This document shows positions 7,384-9,098 of a stretch of DNA of 9,098 bases, one piece after another. The stretch lies in assembly GCA_964610765.1 (NCBI GenBank), contig CAZSWS010000091.1, positions 1 to 9,098 of the forward strand, given 5' to 3'. Each line of letters starts with the position of its first letter. The stretch's first letter is position 1. The DNA is from CAZSWS01 sp964610765 (GTDB lineage: Bacteria; Bacteroidota; Bacteroidia; Bacteroidales; Tannerellaceae). Under the pieces are notes generated by a model that was given only the letters and a program-made list of their open reading frames with translations, searched no databases and was not told the origin of the DNA. The position numbers were made by a program, and so were the translations under genes.

Positions 7384-8532
7384 TTAAAACGTTGATAACA
7401 AAGGATTACTTACATGTTTAAATAACAAATGAGAGAGATTGCTTTCCTTTTGCCGTATCGAGAAAAAGTAAGCGCGCCCTTCCTCGCCATAGTTATAAAT
7501 AGCAGATAAAATAAATATTCTTCTTTCGTCGTCAACTGCATTTTTAAATGCATCAATCAGGCTTGGAAGTGCTTCTCCTGTTTTAAATTTGACGATAGCC
7601 TCAATAATAGCTTGTTGCACATATTGAGCTTGCATGGGATATATCCTAAATAATTCGGGTTCAATTTCTTGGCATTGCATATGACCCAATGCTTTGATAC
7701 AATGCATCAAAAGAACGGAATTTGTTCCCGTATCTTTTACGAGTTTAACTAAACTAGGTATATTCTCTTTTTGTTTAAAATAGGCGATTTCATCAACCAT
7801 AAAACACTGAAAACCGATGTCGTCAGAGCGTAAAGCCAAGCGAGCAAGATTAGGAAGTGTACTTTTGTTTGCACGTTTTTCTAAAATATCGTGCATTTCT
7901 ATTTTATCCCAATTATTTAACGCATCATCAAACCCTTCTTCCAAAAATTTGTAGGGATTACTATGTGTTAAATTCAGAAAACTGGAACGAGATCGTTTTC
8001 TTAAAAAAACATTTCGATTATACGTTAAATCCATCAGAAGAGCACCGGAGACTCTTACATTCAATTCGTCAAGTCTTAAGAGAGAATTGCGTTTTTGCAT
8101 CGTACTGCCATGTTTAAGTCGTTTTTCCCAATACTGACGAATGTTTAGATAATCCAACAATACTTTATTGTTTTCAAAATTAATATAGGCATGCTCATTC
8201 TCTTTAGATATGGTGCAAGCCAACCGAGTGAATCGGTCTATTTCTATATTATTTAATCTTTTTAACTGGGGAGGCAACAATCGATCTAAATCTTCAGGTA
8301 ATAAAGTTTTTATAGAAGTAATAATAAATTGAAGAACCTCCCTGTAGTTCGCTTCTAAATCCTTATCTATTTTTTTAATTCGGTGTCCCCTTCTTATAAG
8401 TCTATAATAAACATATCCGCACAACAGATATAATGGAACAAATATGCTCAATGATATAATTGATACTCTTATAATAAAAGGCATTCCCAAAAAAGAGTAA
8501 TAGATGTAGTATAAATAATAGTCTAATCCCAT
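7384..8532 (-). CDS. Membrane-anchored HEAT-like repeat protein, first gene of the operon
   Basis: The product is 382 residues. One strong membrane segment lies at about 18-43, followed by basic residues (RLIRRGHRIKK), which places the large C-terminal part in the cytoplasm. Residues about 55-215 are helical and charged. From about 222 to 350 there are four helical pairs of HEAT type, for example STLPNLARLALRSDD, IPSLVKLVKDTGTNSV and ALPSLIDAFKNAVDDERR, each with a Pro-Leu-x-x-Leu-like first helix. HEAT repeats are protein-binding scaffolds. Its place directly before the synthase, 10 nt away, suggests that it binds or controls the synthase at the inner membrane, a position filled by PgaD or PilZ-type partners in other systems (inference). 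No catalytic motif is seen. The ATG follows an A-rich stretch with no Shine-Dalgarno sequence, which is normal in Bacteroidota. Confidence 0.75.
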   Translation of the reverse strand: MGLDYYLYYIYYSFLGMPFIIRVSIISLSIFVPLYLLCGYVYYRLIRRGHRIKKIDKDLEANYREVLQFIITSIKTLLPEDLDRLLPPQLKRLNNIEIDRFTRLACTISKENEHAYINFENNKVLLDYLNIRQYWEKRLKHGSTMQKRNSLLRLDELNVRVSGALLMDLTYNRNVFLRKRSRSSFLNLTHSNPYKFLEEGFDDALNNWDKIEMHDILEKRANKSTLPNLARLALRSDDIGFQCFMVDEIAYFKQKENIPSLVKLVKDTGTNSVLLMHCIKALGHMQCQEIEPELFRIYPMQAQYVQQAIIEAIVKFKTGEALPSLIDAFKNAVDDERRIFILSAIYNYGEEGRAYFFSIRQKESNLSHLLFKHVSNPLLSTF

Positions 8533-8771
8533 TGTTTTATTGTATTAAGGTTTTTAATATTTTATATCATCACGTATAAATTGAGATTGTTCAGAAAAGA
8601 CATTTCTGTATTCAACAAATCTCACTCATAGTCAGTCTGCAGTTCACGTTTCTATCAAATTTCAGAGGTGGTCTTTCAATATACATCATGTAGTAAACTC
8701 AATATTCATCAACAGTTGCCACTACTTTAAATTGCATATATATAGGAGTAAAATTGTTTATAATCCTTAGG
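8533..8771 (-). other. Long untranslated leader of the exopolysaccharide operon
   Basis: About 230 bases separate the predicted transcription start from the HEAT-like gene. Apart from the hairpin at 8582-8624 the region is AT-rich and holds no supported gene. Two short minus-strand reading frames are present: one of 12 codons, and one of 25 codons at 8689-8612 that ends inside the hairpin. Neither has a convincing ribosome-binding site. No second promoter matching TAnnTTTG was found nearer the gene. Confidence 0.4.
8582..8624 (-). promoter_or_regulatory. Imperfect 16-bp hairpin in the operon leader
   Basis: Three stacked perfect stems can form: TGAGAT (8582-8587) with ATCTCA (8619-8624), TGTT (8588-8591) with AACA (8614-8617), and CAGAAA (8592-8597) with TTTCTG (8603-8608) across a 5-base loop. 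There is one bulged base and one 5-base internal bulge. It lies between the predicted promoter (about 8770) and the first start codon (8532), so it would be transcribed. There is no T-run after it on either strand, so it is not an intrinsic terminator. A role in leader RNA stability or as a protein site is possible. Confidence 0.5.
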
Positions 8772-8838
8772 ACAAATTAATAGAAAGCATCACACATTTA
8801 GGAGTCCAATCTTACAAAAAAAATAGTCAATCTTACAA
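8772..8838 (-). promoter_or_regulatory. Promoter/operator module with 21-bp-spaced direct repeats (copy upstream of the operon)
   Basis: CAATCTTACAA occurs twice without a mismatch, at 8807-8817 and 8828-8838, exactly 21 bp apart; on the minus strand the unit is TTGTAAGATTG. Forty-four bases downstream of the proximal unit lies TTAATTTG with TTTG at 8776-8773, the likely -7 element. Between them is TGTGATGCTTTCT, which recurs with one change in the copy at 375-441. The repeats lie on the same face of the helix, as expected for two subunits of a LytTR- or AraC-type activator (known for those families; the regulator here is not in the window). Confidence 0.65.
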
Positions 8839-8892
8839 AAAAGAATCTTTTTGATTGATTTTTGGTCTTTCTGTATCAATTTGTATCACAAA

Positions 8893-9019
8893 CGCCATTA
8901 TGGGCGGCGATACGCAATTCATGCACAAGCGAACACCCCCAACCGTCATTGCGGGCACCGACTGCAATTCATATCGCCAATACTCCTTAGACCGTCATCC
9001 CGCACTCCGATGCGGAATC
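8893..9019. repeat. Three decayed tandem repeats of about 50-bp period
   Basis: Three units begin at 8893 (CGCCATTATGGGCGG), 8944 (CGTCATTGCGGGCAC) and 8993 (CGTCATCCCGCACTCC), spaced 51 and 49 bp. The first two share ACGCAATTC/CTGCAATTC about 20 bases in; the third has GCGGAATC. The third unit also forms a hairpin, CCGCA (9000-9004) with TGCGG (9011-9015). The CGTCATTGCGGG...GCAATC style is typical of short dispersed repeats between genes. The open reading frames that cross this stretch are therefore not taken as genes. Confidence 0.5.
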
Positions 9020-9068
9020 GCACAAGCCGCGGCAGTCATCAACGGCTGGTTTGATAATCCTTTATAAT
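9020..9068. other. Short flank between tandem repeats and terminal repeat; no gene seen
   Basis: This stretch shares the higher GC content of the repeats at its start and becomes AT-rich toward 9068. TTTGATAA occurs here at 9050-9057 and again in the terminal repeat at 9076-9083. No gene, promoter or terminator can be supported. Confidence 0.3.
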
Positions 9069-9098
9069 ACAACCCTTTGATAAGATAGGGCGACCGCT
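9069..9098. repeat. 30-bp direct repeat, right copy
   Basis: This is identical to bases 1-30 in the same orientation. The copy ends within the palindrome loop, so the hairpin GGGCGAC...GTCGCCC is cut here and is complete only at the left end. Joining the two copies would restore one continuous repeat region between the operon promoter and the small lipoprotein gene. Confidence 0.95.

Noticed and set aside
8582..8624. Intrinsic terminator.
   Set aside because: The hairpin is AT-rich, has bulges, and has no T-run after it on either strand.
8893..9019. Possible CRISPR array because of three regularly spaced repeats.
   Set aside because: The units are strongly diverged from each other, their similarity spreads over most of the unit rather than alternating with unique spacers, and no cas gene is near.
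8851..9067. Two overlapping plus-strand frames of about 70 codons at the right end.
   Set aside because: They are made mostly of the degenerate 50-bp repeats and palindromes, are in two frames over the same DNA, and have no domain or signal sequence.
1..9098. Small plasmid or mobile element, suggested by the terminal direct repeat.
   Set aside because: There is no replication, mobilisation, integrase or transposase gene, and the gene content is a normal chromosomal surface-polysaccharide operon. The circular option is kept only as an open question.

Overview
The window looks like chromosomal DNA from a member of the Bacteroidota, most likely order Bacteroidales. It is AT-rich. All supported genes lie on the minus strand, and the protein families are typical of that phylum: DUF4838 and DUF1573 lipoproteins and a TPR protein with a YaiO-like barrel. 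The promoter candidates carry a TTTG -7-type element rather than a sigma70-type -10 box. No replication, transfer, recombinase or transposase gene is present.

Layout, read in the direction of transcription (high to low coordinates). At 8890-9098 there is a GC-richer stretch of decayed, roughly 50-bp-period repeats, ending in a 30-bp sequence that also forms bases 1-30. At 8772-8838 there is a promoter/operator module with two direct repeats 21 bp apart. A leader of about 230 nt follows and contains a strong imperfect hairpin (8582-8624). Five tightly packed genes come next: a membrane-anchored HEAT-like protein (8532-7384), a processive-type family 2 glycosyltransferase (7373-5943), a TPR protein ending in an outer-membrane beta-barrel (5930-3144), a DUF4838 glycoside-hydrolase-like lipoprotein (3143-1035) and a DUF1573 lipoprotein (1025-510). 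Gaps are only 0-12 nt, so this is one operon. A second, diverged copy of the promoter module lies at 375-441 and precedes a 62-residue lipoprotein gene (265-77). A compact GC-rich palindrome closes the window at 18-66.

Biological reading: the operon has the logic of a synthase-dependent exopolysaccharide system (compare Pga, Bcs and Alg). An inner-membrane processive synthase makes the chain, a TPR scaffold fused to an outer-membrane barrel carries it out, and a hydrolase-like lipoprotein trims or modifies it. The usual partners are missing: there is no PilZ domain, PgaD or polysaccharide deacetylase. In their place are a HEAT-like membrane protein, a DUF4838 protein and a DUF1573 protein. 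The polymer cannot be named from sequence. The two matching promoter modules (50 of 67 positions identical without gaps, same internal spacing) suggest that one dimeric regulator, not encoded here, controls both the operon and the small lipoprotein.
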